DNA of 64,000 nt, from NCBI GenBank assembly GCA_030770425.1, contig JASJFT010000005.1:62001-126000 (forward strand). The letters are read 5' to 3'. This DNA is from Darksidea phi. Its lineage: Eukaryota; Ascomycota; Dothideomycetes; Pleosporales; Lentitheciaceae. The notes below the pieces were generated by a model. It was given only the letters and a program-made list of their open reading frames with translations. It was not told where the DNA came from and did no database searches. A program made the position numbers and the translations under genes. Shown here piece after piece: positions 11,260 through 22,348 of the stretch; the stretch's first letter is position 1; the number at the start of each line of letters is the position of its first letter.

Positions 11260-13554
11260 ACATGATACATACGGGCCTGTTTTTATTTGCAGCAGACAGC
11301 ACCGGCGGCGCATCTCTCGGATATGGATACCCCCTCATAATGGCGAAAATTAATCGAGTGCGGCTCTGCGATTAGCGTATGGAAGCAGGGCGCGCAATGG
11401 TCTGCACGTGCGGAACGTGACGGAGGTATGGGGCGATATGAGGGCAATGTTGGGCGCTCGGGCTGCTGTATAGGTGACCGAGGATGGCTGTACGTCTTTA
11501 CGTGGATACGGCGTGGTGTTTTCCTACCTGTCATTGAACATTTCCGTCTACTCTTGCTCTCATCTTATCCGACATCCATCTCCTTCCTGGTTCTATTTCA
11601 TGAAGTACCATGTATTCTCGGTCACAAGGAGCATCTACCGTACAATACAAACTTTTTACCAACCTCTGTAAAGGCCTGCTGATCAGTACCATTTTATCGA
11701 CGACATTCTCTTGCGACCGCGAAGGTTTGGTCGCTTTTCCAGGTTGCACATGAGGTGGGTGATGCCCACTTCCCTTTTCGGGCATGACATGGCCGTATTA
11801 GGTAGACTACAGCACAACACCCTTAGACACAAACTAAAGTTCGGGGATGGACCATGCCGTTTTGGTCCGAGTCGGTCTGCATTAAGCTCTCTGCATGAGG
11901 ATTGCATCATATAGCCCTCCTTCGACAGCTTGGGCCCTTTTCGCGTCACGGCAAAGCCTGACTAACAGCAATTTCAGAGCCGAAGAACTCTCAGATGCCA
12001 CCACTCAGCAGCAACAGCAGCTGGTTCCTAACATGCCACGCCAGTCAGCATCTCAACCAGGAAGGTGCCCAAGCATCAGGTTCCATTCACGCTTCATCAG
12101 TTGTAACACCACACAATCGATACGACATTGGTATCCATCGGATCTCAGCTTCGCTTTCCGCTGCAGCAAACGTTGCGCATCTTTAATGTGCCTGCAACAT
12201 GCAACCGGGCACAGGACTCGACCCTCATCACAACGTCCATGTCCAAACAGTACACATGGTACTTTTACCATGTGCTCTCTCCGCCACCAGACTTGGAACC
12301 ACTCTCGAGTACACCAAGCCGTGGCCGTTGCAAGCTCTACCGCTACAGCCCGGACGTGCAACAACGGGGAGGGGGATCAGGCTAACGGGTGACACAACGT
12401 CTGGTGTATAGGTACCACGGGGAAAGTGCCGGAATGGGTCACCTACCGGCTGGAGTGACTCTGGGGCTTCTGTATATGTATAGTTACTCTCCGACGCCAC
12501 ATGCGACTCCAGGGAGGATACAGAGTGGGCTGGTACGCCAGGACAACGACCAGTTGGCTTACTTCGACAAGCTCGGAGCCAAACTTTTAAATATGGTGAA
12601 TGGTCGTGGAATATGCGTGGGAAAAGGCAAGTTGAGCTCGGTTTCCATTCCATCTCAAGCGAAGACCCACACGGGCCGAAATGCGCAACCCGCACGTCTT
12701 TGAACACCAGATTTTCAAGTCTGGCCGCCGAGATGCTTCGTCAAAGGAGCTCGTTATGGCTAGGCTACATAACGATGCTGTGCATCCCAAACACATCACA
12801 ACGAGCTAAAGCAGTGCTCCTCGGATGCGCGTGGCTCGGACACCGTCACCAGTACTTAGGGCACAGGTCTGCCGCACTCATCTGACGACCTCGTCGGTCA
12901 GTGTTGAGATGCCGCAAACCCGCCATGTTGGTTGGGATATGAGCCAACACACGCACCTTGCCTTTCGAGTAATAGGCCCCGACAGAGTCCAGAAGCGGCA
13001 CAAGCAACAGAGTCCAGAGTCCACTTCTTGTTGGAAGTTTAGGCCATGTAGATGCAAGCGTACCAATGGCAATGCCGATAGGCGCGAGCTCTACGTTGGC
13101 GTTAGACTCTGCGGCTAGTTGCTCAACCAGCTCAAGCGGCACTTAATTCTCTGCATTCCTACTTGCTGTGAACCGCCAGGCTTGCGTCAACCCGTTAACG
13201 CCAGTAAGCGCAAAGAGGCATCTCGTCCGTCCACACGCAGTCGTCGGCTCCCCGTGCGTTTGCGTGAATTGGCCGGCTTTTCGCTAGACCTCTTCTCTCA
13301 ACCCCTCCCGCCTTTGCACCGTCTTCCCGTAAATACCTTCACTCGCACCAACCTCTTGTCTCTTCCTAACCCCCCAATCCACCATTCTATGAACTTTCCT
13401 ACCGCCATCGCCGACAACTTAGCTTCCGCCCTAAGCTTTATGCCAAGCAAGTCCGCGTCGGCAAGCGCGACTTCCCCGGATTCTCCTAGCTGAGCGACTG
13501 TCCCTCCTCGTACACCTTCTGAAGCTTCCGGATGGGGTTTCAAAGTCTTCCACC
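11260..13554. other. Gene-free interval after MCM1
   Basis: This is 2.3 kb between two plus-strand genes. I looked for a spliced gene around 11895-13118, where open frames of 95-165 codons occur on both strands. None has a domain, a membrane pattern or a consistent set of splice joins. The last about 250 bases form a C/T-rich leader before the permease start, typical of fungal promoters. Confidence 0.5.
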
Positions 13555-15352
13555 ATGGCCGAGTCAAGCAACGAGAAAACATTGGCCCCAGTGCCGTCCG
13601 ACGAAATGGCCAAAGGCGACGCTGCCAGCATCGACCAGGACGCGATGAAGCTAGCTGAAATGGGCTATGTACAAGAGATGCAGCGCAATTTCAGCGTCTG
13701 GTCTGTTCTCGGAGTCGGCTTCTCTCTCACCAATTCTTGGTTTGGCATTTCAGCAGCATTGGTAACCGGAATCAACTCGGGCGGCCCGATCCTCATCATC
13801 TACGGTATCATCCTGATTGCGTTGGTGTCGACGTGCGTGGCGATTACCTTGAGTGAATTGGCGAGCGCGATGCCTAATGCGGGAGGCCAGTACTTCTGGG
13901 CGAACGAGCTTGCACCGAAGAGATTGGCCAATATCGCCAGTTATCTAACAGGATGGTTTGCGTGGGCGGGGAGCATATTCACGAGCGCAAGTGTTGCTCT
14001 TGCCATGGGGAGTGCTATGGTTGGCTGTTATCAGCTGTCGCATCCCGATTTGTGAGTCATATGTTCCCCTGAAAGCCTATTTCCGAAAGGTGAAATGGTG
14101 TCGAAAGCCATACTGACGATACGGTTGCTCTGCGAAGTGGACGTCATCTTTCGAAACTGGATCCAACATGAAGCTTGACTGACCTCTACAGCGTCATCCA
14201 AAGATGGCATGCCTTTGTCGCCTACCAAATGGCCAACATCTTCTGCTTCTTCTTCAACTGTTACGGCAAGACGCTACCAACCGTCGCCAAAGCCACCCTT
14301 TGGACCTCGCTCATCTCCGTCACCGTCATCCTCATCACCGTTCCCGCCGTGGCTCCAACCCACCAACATGCTCGCTTCGTCTTCGCAACTTTTATCAACA
14401 ACACGGGTTGGCAGGAGGGCGGCATCGCTTTCATAGTCGGACTTGTGAACACGAATTGGAGCTTTGCCTGCCTCGACTGCGCAACGCATTTGGCGGAAGA
14501 AGTCCATCGACCCGAACGCATGATTCCCATCGCCATTATGGGCACTGTGGGGATCGGGTTCGTAACGAGCTGGTTCTGGAGCATGGCAATGTTTTTCTCC
14601 ATTGTTGGAGATTTCTCTGCCATCATTGACACTTCGACACTCGTCCCGATCCTCGAACTGTTCTACCGGGCGCTGGGGAACAGGGGCGGGGCGGTCTTCT
14701 TGGAGGCCCTAATTATTGCCACTGGGTTGGGTTGTTTAGTGGCTTCGCACACATGGCAAAGCCGCCTGTGCTGGGCTTTTGCAAGGGACAGAGGCCTACC
14801 GGGGCATCGGTGGTTGAGCAAGGTGAACGATAGACTCGATGTCCCCATCAACGCACACTTTGTTAGCTGCGTTATCGTTGCGATCGTAGGGTGCTTGTAC
14901 CTTGCTTCCACCACGGCGTTCAACTCGTAAGTCACACCTCCACCCATCTGCATTCCGAAAATCCAACGAGTTCTAGCATGATTACCGCCTGCATCGTCCT
15001 TCTGTACCTCAGCTACTCCATTCCAGTCGTCTGTCTCCTAGTCAAAGGTCGTTCCTCGATCAGACCGGGTCCGTTTTGGCTTGGTCCCATCGGGCTCTTC
15101 GCCAACATCGTCACCCTCGCCTGGACACTATTCACGCTCGTCATGTACAGCTTCCCCTACTCTAAACCCGTCGAACCAGGCACCATGAACTACGTCTCCC
15201 TCGTGTACGCAGTGGTGGTGATCATCATCGCGGTAGATTGGCTCACAAGAGGAAGAAAGAGTTTTAGAGGTGTAGGCGAGCGAAAGAACGATATTGCGGT
15301 TGTTGTAGAGGGAGTCAGGCGTGGGAGTGTAGCTAGTGTTGGTCATGCGTAG
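13555..15352 (+). CDS. APC-family permease (amino acid/choline/GABA type)
   Basis: This is a plasma-membrane uptake transporter of the fungal amino acid/choline (ACT) branch of the APC superfamily. Exons are 13555-14051, 14192-14926 and 14977-15352, giving 535 residues and about 12 hydrophobic segments. The start sits in CACCATGG. A polar N-terminal tail precedes the first helix, which carries the ACT hallmark SLTNSWFGISAAL. Next come GGPILIIYG and ELASAMPNAGGQYFW (helix 3, the substrate-site region). Later helices include FIVGLVNTNWSFACLDC with the following HLAEEV motif, which recurs in Hnm1/Uga4-like proteins. The second intron falls after TTAFNS and the third exon holds the last helices. 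Substrate cannot be decided from sequence: choline, GABA or another amino acid are all possible. Confidence 0.9.
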
Positions 15353-16538
15353 GTAGATGGGGAACGAGGGAGGTGGGAAGCTGGACGAATCACGATTTTG
15401 GTCAGTTGGAATGCTCAATGGCTAATGGTGCTCGATGTCTTCCAGTATCTTGCCATCCATCTCTCCTCATCTCGTCCCAAGTAAAAGCAAGACCTGTTGT
15501 CTCTTTGTAGAAAATAGCGGCCGGGCTTCTTCGCCACCCCCTCTGACCCGCTAAAACGAGTCTTTCAAAGAGTCATCTGCCACCGTGATTTTGACTGTCA
15601 GGTCATCGTCCCACAACGTCGCCTCCTCAACTTATGATTTCCCCCTTGGCTCTCCTATCTCAAACCCTTCCTTCTATGAAGAGTCCTCTTAGAAACGGAT
15701 TGCTAGGTGCGTCACCTGACTGTCCCAAAAAAATAAAAAAAATAAAAAAAAGCACAGAGAAGAAGAGCAAGAACAGGTTCACTATTAGTTTCTACGTCTG
15801 CGAAGGGTGATGACGTAACGGGATTGTCAACGTGATCAGAAAACTGGGAGTGGCAAGCGTGGAATGGGTAATATGCATAATTATGCATAATTAGGAACTC
15901 GAACACGGATCTGGTGCGAAGATGATTAGTCCGGGTAGTACCTGTTAGGTAACAAATAAAAGACAAGTCTCGAACCATGTTACAGAGTCTTGCAGCTACG
16001 TTCTTGTTTGGTGGAGGATGTATTAAGACGGAGCTACTGTGCATATAATTTGGGAATCCCTCCGGATACCAAACGTGGCAGCTTAGTGATGCTGTTCTCG
16101 TACACAACCATCTCTTACATATGTTGTACATGAATATCAGTAACCTCTCGTGAGATTCCAGTAAATGCAAGATAGATGTCGTCCAACCTTGAATGAGATG
16201 TTGAGAATGTTGTACAAATGGTGATGGCACTGGTATATAGCGTGAAATTATTGTGACCGTTACATGGTAGATGTGTCGTTGTGGCGGAAGTCGTAGTTGT
16301 CCGGTATTATTATTGTAAAGTAGCAGTGTTGTACATCGATGTAGGTCGCCTTCGGCATTGGCCGTGTTGTAGATTGCACATTAGAGGAGGTCGTACATGG
16401 CTGTTATATGTCCGGATGCTGGGCACCACCAAAACCTCCACTTGGGCTAAGACGTCCACGACCAGTCGTGGTACAGCATCCCTCCGGATTGAGTCTGGCT
16501 CTCACACCTGGTACTTCTTTACGGGGGTGTACTGAAGC
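15353..16538. other. Intergenic between convergent genes
   Basis: This is 1.2 kb of relatively AT-rich DNA between the 3' ends of the permease and SEA3. It holds an A-rich tract at about 15726-15750 and a perfect 14-bp palindrome (aattatgcataatt, 15879-15892) overlapping a second atgcat. A 172-codon minus-strand frame at 15712-16230 lacks any domain and ends in a Phe/Tyr run made by the A-tract. Confidence 0.55.
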
Positions 16539-19500
16539 CTAGTAATAACTCAAACCCGAAAGCCTCGCCTTCTCCTTCCCTCTAGCCTTCCCAGTCCTTC
16601 TCTTCCTCATATCCGACTCGTTCTTTCCCCTCCTTTTCTCCCTATCTACCTCGAGATCCCTGAAATTCTTCGTACTAGCATCTTCATCAAAGTCCACCTC
16701 TGGTAACCAACCACCTCTTTCCTCCAATCTAACACCCTCGATGAATTCTTCGATCCGATCTGTTTCCTCAAAATCGAACCCACACCCGCAACTACACCCA
16801 ACAACACACTCGCCTTCTTCCGCCCCGAGTTCGTCATCCATGCAATCGAAATGTGCAACATGCAAACAAGCAGGGCACAGGTAAAAGCGGCCTGAGATCC
16901 GGATCCAGCAGATGCTGCAGCTGTATATGGGTTCAACGGCCTTGGCTTTCTGGGGTGAGCTGGTAGTCGGTGTAGGTGCGCGGCTCGAAGCTGAATGACC
17001 AGAGATGTTGGATGCGCCACGGGAAATGGAGGGGCGTGAAGGATGCCGTGGACCGTAGGGGGAGAGCCTGTTATCTTTTCTTCCGTCAAAAGGCGCTGCG
17101 AAGGGGTCTGTGGAAGTCTCTACAGGAATGCTGAGACGCAGGTATTGCTCCGACGATATGAAGACGTCGGCTGGAGGCACTGGGAGCTCATCTACCGGCG
17201 TGAAAGAGTTACCCGGCTTGAATTCGAGCGCTTCTGGGTTGAACGAAAAGTGGCGTGGAGATGTCAGTGACGATCGCTTGAACTGCGAAATGGTGACAGT
17301 TGAGGGCGCAAGCGTAGATGCCCTGGATAGTGTTTGAGAGTTGAACCCCAACTCATCCTTCGTGCCTTCTTTCCTGAGCGCTAGATGCATGGATCCCGCT
17401 TTCGATCCACTCCTAGATGCTTCCCCAGACGCCTGTCCGAGTGGGAAGTACGATACCAACCCGTTGTACTTAAGCACTTCCGCCCTCTTGCTCACAAGGC
17501 CCCAACAGCCCAACATTTCGGCATATTGCTCCCTCCAAGCACGATGTAGCCACTCCTTCGACATATCTAGCAACGGCGCGGAGACACAGCCCTCGTCATC
17601 GAATTTGTCTTGATTCTTAAGAGTGATCTTGATCCTAGAGCTACCGTCTTCTTCCTCGGTGTCTAGCGGCAGAGGTGCGGCATACTCAGAAGTGCCATCG
17701 GGAGCCATGGCATCGTACTCTGAATCTGAATCGGAGATGTAGTCGATGTTGACCTGGTCTGCCTGTCCAAAGCTAGCCCTCTTACCATGTTTCGAGCGAT
17801 GCACACCAAGACCTTTCTCGTTACTGCCACTACTATAGAACGTTGTCGTACCCCATGTCACACCGCTCGCGGGCGCAGATGTAGAAAGGTCATCGATCCG
17901 TGACTTGACCGGCGGTGAAGAAGACACAAGCGTCCTTCCAAGCGTGGCAAGAGCATTCGAAAAGCCGGCAGAAGAAATCTTCTTGGTAACGGTCTGGCTC
18001 TGCTCGGGACTCGTCGAATACGGTGTATGAGTCGTAGTAGTTGATCGATATGTGGGCGCTCGAGAGAGATTTGGTGGTGTATCCCCTGTCGAGTAAGGAG
18101 TCACGGGCTCAGACGGCAACGTATCACTACCCCAAGGACCATTGGATGATCCATGCGATCCATACGTATCAAGATTCTTAGAGAGACGGTGCCAGCCAAA
18201 CTCATGCACAGGAGTTGCATGTTTGGAATACGCAGGAGTAGACGGTAGGGAAATGGTAGGTTTGAAAAGAGACCACGCGGCGTCGGCAGAGGAGAAGTAG
18301 TCGAGCGAAAAGGCTGGGGCTTCCATGGACATCGGGAGATGGGATTGTCTCGTTTTGGCAATGGCACTAGGGACTCCTTCACGAGCAGCAGGCTCCGAAA
18401 ACACACACGACAGCATGGCAAGCATCTGGGTATCAGCGAGCCGCTCAAAGTGCTCAAACAATGCGGGAATCAGCCAGGTGACAACGCTATGGTGGCCCCA
18501 TTTCACTCTCCCTCTCAACCTCGGATTTGTCACCGTATCTGCCTCGTCGAATTGGAGGTCCAATCCACTATCCTTCCTCTTAATCCTTACTAGTGCTCGT
18601 CGCGCAAGCACTAAGACTTGTTCTCGCCTGTGTTGTTGGGGCAAGATGTCCAAGGGTACTTCGTTGTTCAATATTAGTCTGCAGAGCTGCCAAATGTCTG
18701 CTAGGTCGTCAAACCCGTGCCGCCTAGCGACATCCGAATTATGTAAGCACACCGTGGGTCCGTCTCCGAATACCAAATATTCCTCTGCGAGAATCTTTTT
18801 GCTGGGTATAAACTCAGCGACCGGGGAATTCAGAATCGCTACAACGGACCTTGTCCTATTTGGGTTGGGGGGATCTACGGATGACGGGACGGAAGCCTTG
18901 GTATGCAGACGCGACGACACTTTCTGCCAGGGTAGTGGGGGAAGAAAGTTCTGAAATCGGATCTCAGTCTCAATATCGGAATCCGAAGATGATGAGGGCG
19001 ACGAGGAAGATTCCCAAGACACCAAAGATGAAGTCGGCGACTCAGAACCATGACCAGCGGTGATACGGCCAAAGGTCTCGAAAATGTCATCTTTTGATGG
19101 GTTTTGCCGTAAGTGCCGGGGAAGTCGGATCGGATCAGTCAAGAAGATCGATGAGTTCATCGTTGGACCAGTTCGAGGAAGGCTAACCGTTACCAAGAAT
19201 CCGTGATTCGAAAATCTCATAGTCGTCTGGGCAGGAAGAGGCATGTTGGCGTTCGAGTGAGAGGAGTGCATGAGATCATTAGTAAATTCGCCCGTTTCTG
19301 AATCTTCTTCTTCCTCACTCGAGCTCTTCTGGTCATGGGACAGTCTCGCTCCTGTCCCTGGTTCTGGATCTATATCTAGCACCAAGTTTGGTCGAACAGA
19401 GTCTTTGGCTTTGTCAATGATTTCTTCGAGGTCTCTCTCGCCTAGTGCGTATGAAAGGATGGCCTCCAGTGCTGGAAGTGCTTCAGATGCGTAAGCCTTC

Positions 19501-21373
19501 GATATACGCTCGAGAGAAACCTTGAGATGATCGACCATGGCTGGGGCGATGGCTGCGGTGGTCTTCTCAAACGTGATCTCCAAGGGATATATCTGATGGC
19601 CAAGGACATTTCCTGTCTCGTCGAGCAAGTCTTCCACTTCGGGATACTTTTCTGGGAACCGGATAGTGAAACGCAAGAACACAGGTCTTCGAACTGCCAG
19701 CTGGTTCTGATTCGTTGTGGTATCGACTTCTCCCCATGGACCTTTGAAAGAGACCACAGCTTCACGGGAGCGAATATCGAAAAGCTCGAGGTCAAGATTG
19801 CTATATTTAGTACCAACATTCGCGATCTCAACATTGGGATCATGGCGCTCTTGATAGTCGTGTTCTGAGATTCTCCCATCTGTGTCAGTCTTTCGCTTCT
19901 CGATGTTGACGTTGTGCATCCAAGTAACATGGTTCTTGATGCGCCGGGAGGTGTCACGTCTCACCGACCGCGCCGTCATCGTAGCTCGCTTTGGCTCTCC
20001 AGAGAATGGAGCATTAATCCCAGAAGGCCTCGTGCTGAGACTCTTGAACAGAGATGATAGAGCACCTGCTTGGGGAAGCCCGTCTTGGGAACGGCCAGCC
20101 TGGTCGGGTTCAGGGGCAGTAACAGGTCCGTCTCGAAAAGTTATGTATTGAGCGCCCATCCGCGTCTTGCTCGGCTTTTCGGTTATGGGTCCGCCTTTTT
20201 TGAAGCCTACAGCTTGATTGAGTGTATTAGGGGAGACACTGTGGAGCCGGAGATGACGGTCAGTCGCCCATGTGACTAGCTGGAACTCGCGGTGATCGAA
20301 GCCTTCGTCGTAGTTACCGCGCGAGCGCCAAAGGAACTCGTGGAGCCGAGTGTCAACAGCGTCATTGTTAAATACGTGATTCGGCCGGTTGGTGGTCTTG
20401 ACGCTTGGGTTGCTGGCCGTCTGACTGTACAAGCCTAGGGAAGCGGTGCCACGCTGCGGCATTGCAATGATACCGTTGGGAAACGGCGTATGGCGTGCTC
20501 GCAAAAGAGGGTAATCAGTGAAAATAGTGCGGGCAGGTACGTTGATGTCCTCGGCGACACCGGCATTGTCCCATTGCTTGACAGTCTTGTCGAGTGAGCA
20601 GGTGAGAATCTTGGTGGGTTCAGAGCGGTGCCAATCAATACCGTAGACTTTATTGAAATGCGCGTGGATAGTCGAGATGGGGCGAGCTCCGTGGCGAACA
20701 TCCCAGACTTGAACATAACGATCATGGGACGAAGCCAGAACATGTTCGTTCTTGCGGTTCCACTTCACCTGGGTCGCACCTCCTTGCCAATCAGCAAAGC
20801 TGACGCTGGGGGCTCGTCTGACGGATGCGAGTGAGGCAGCTACATTCATCGGCGCACGAAGGTCCCAGGTGAAGACATAAGTGTCTAGAGCACATGTCGC
20901 GAGGACGTCTGGATGGTGTGCGGAGAAGTTGATGTCTGTGATGTTGCCCTGGTGGGAATCAAGAGTGAACTGTATAGGCGCTTCACTCAGACTTGGTTTG
21001 AGATTTAGGTTGAAGATGATGGCCTTGTTGTTGTTGGTAGAGGCAATCCACTCCGCCCGCGACGCGAACGGTGACCACTGCACGTCGGCTACCTCGAAGC
21101 CGATGCGGTAGCGGATATACCGAGGTGGAGAGTAGGGGTTGTCAAGATCAATGATTAAGATCCCTTGTGTCCTGTTCCGATCAGCATCAGGAAATAGTAG
21201 CAAAGCACGCATCAAGGCCAATACCCTGCGAGCACCACATCTCGCCCGCTCGGCGAGATGGAGGCGGCCGTGAAGTCCTCGTCAACGTCGATGGTCACGT
21301 CCTTCTCGAACGTCGGGCTTTGGAAGGGCGTGGCAGGGCCAACCGTGTAGTCGGTGGCCGCTGCTGATGCCAT
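16539..21373 (-). CDS. SEA3: SEA/GATOR2 complex WD40 protein Sea3 (Mtc5, WDR59 homologue)
   Basis: This is a component of the vacuole-associated SEA complex (GATOR in animals) that relays amino-acid status to TORC1. Exon 1 is 21373-21225 and exon 2 is 21171-16539, giving 1,593 residues; the 53-bp intron joins LAG to TQGILII. A WD40 propeller covers about residues 50-360 (DSHQGNITDINFS, HPDVLATCALDTYVFTWDLR, TKILTCSLDKTVKQWDN). An RWD domain lies at about 470-620 (FLRFTIRFPEKYPEVEDLL). A long Ser/Pro-rich disordered middle follows, and then a C-terminal RING-like zinc module (CSIC, CPAC, HFDC, then CSCGCGF). WD40-RWD-RING order is diagnostic of WDR59/Sea3. The basic tail (RKRRTGKARGKEKAR) may be a localisation signal. 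It is divergent from UBC13, sharing 431 bp of upstream DNA. Confidence 0.93.
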
Positions 21374-21804
21374 GCTGCGGTATGCATGCGAGTATGTCCA
21401 CAAGCGACGTCTGGAGTGAGGCGGCGGTGCTGGTGGTATTGAAAAGGAGCTATGCCTGAAACGGTGTATCGTTCGATGGGCGCTTTCCCCTTTCCAGTAC
21501 CCCCGCAAGCATTGGTCATCATCCATCCGAGACCCGATTCCCATCCCTGGCTTCACACTGTACCCCGCGAATCAGTCACCAAGTCAAACTGCGGCCGTTT
21601 CTGCGAGCTTCCCTGGCGCAGAATCCTCAACCTGTGAGTCGGCTCCCTCTCCACTAGCGTGCTCTAACCATCCCTGGTATGCTTGACCGCTGGAGTCGTA
21701 TCCTATATAGTCGTGATGCGCTGTACAAATAGCTAATCTGCCCCTCCAGCGCCCTATTTCCACTGCCTCCAAGCCCGTCACCTCCTCCAACCTCGACATC
21801 GACA
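21374..21804. promoter_or_regulatory. Shared upstream region of SEA3 and UBC13
   Basis: These 431 bp separate two divergent start codons, so both promoters and 5' leaders must lie here. C/T-rich stretches precede the UBC13 ATG (for example 21743-21800). I see no strong TATA box on either strand. Confidence 0.5.
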
Positions 21805-22348
21805 ATGGCGCTACCAAAGCGAATCATCAAGGAGACCGAGCGTCTAAGCAAGGAGCCGGTGCCAGGAATCTCGGCTGTGCCACACGAGGACAATCTGAGG
21901 TACTTCGACGTCACCATCGATGGTCCGTCGCAATCACCCTACGAGGGCACGTATATTCATGCTGTACGTGGCCTTGGCTGACGTGGATAGGCGGCATCTT
22001 CAAGCTTGAGCTGTTCCTCCCAGACGACTATCCCATGACGCCACCCAAGGTCCGCTTCCTCACCAAGATCTACCATCCCAACATCGACCGTCTGGGCCGG
22101 ATCTGCCTGGATGTTCTGAAGAGTAAGCGGGTGGCCTTGTGTGGGATGCGCGACATTCGCTGACGTGTTCAGGCAACTGGTCTCCAGCTCTGCAAATCCG
22201 CACTATCCTGCTTTCGATTCAAGCTCTCCTCGGTGCCCCGAACCCGGACGACCCGCTCGCAAACGACGTGGCGCAACAATGGAAGGAGGACCAGAATCAA
22301 GCGATTGCGACGGCTAAGGAGTGGACGGAGAAGTATGCACACGCATAG
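21805..22348 (+). CDS. UBC13: Ubiquitin-conjugating enzyme Ubc13 (E2 N)
   Basis: This E2 pairs with Mms2/Uev1 to build K63-linked ubiquitin chains in post-replication repair and signalling. Exons are 21805-21946, 21991-22122 and 22173-22348, giving 149 residues, the family length. It starts [14 protein letters not shown] and carries the Ubc13 signatures [20 protein letters not shown] and [11 protein letters not shown] (catalytic Cys86), then [20 protein letters not shown] and [11 protein letters not shown]. The HPN triad precedes the Cys as expected. The first intron (21947-21990, 44 bp) only restores the frame (SPYEGGIFKLE) if a GC donor is used: GAGG/GCACGT..GTGGATAG. Neither nearby GT donor (21951, 21964) gives an open frame. 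The second intron (22123-22172) is ordinary GT..AG. Confidence 0.96.
21947..21990 (+). other. Non-canonical GC-AG intron in UBC13
   Basis: This is a 44-bp intron with donor gcacgt (a consensus gtacgt with T2 changed to C), branch-point-like ctgac at 21979-21983 and acceptor gatag. It is placed by the invariant E2 segment YEGGIFKLE; a GT donor at 21951 or 21964 would put the next exon out of frame. Confidence 0.8.

Noticed and set aside
11895..13142. Possible spliced gene between MCM1 and the permease
   Set aside because: Frames of 95-165 codons exist on both strands but no set of splice sites joins them into a protein with any known pattern.
15712..16230. 172-codon minus-strand frame
   Set aside because: It lies in the 3' region between convergent genes, ends in an A-tract-derived Phe/Tyr run, and has no domain.
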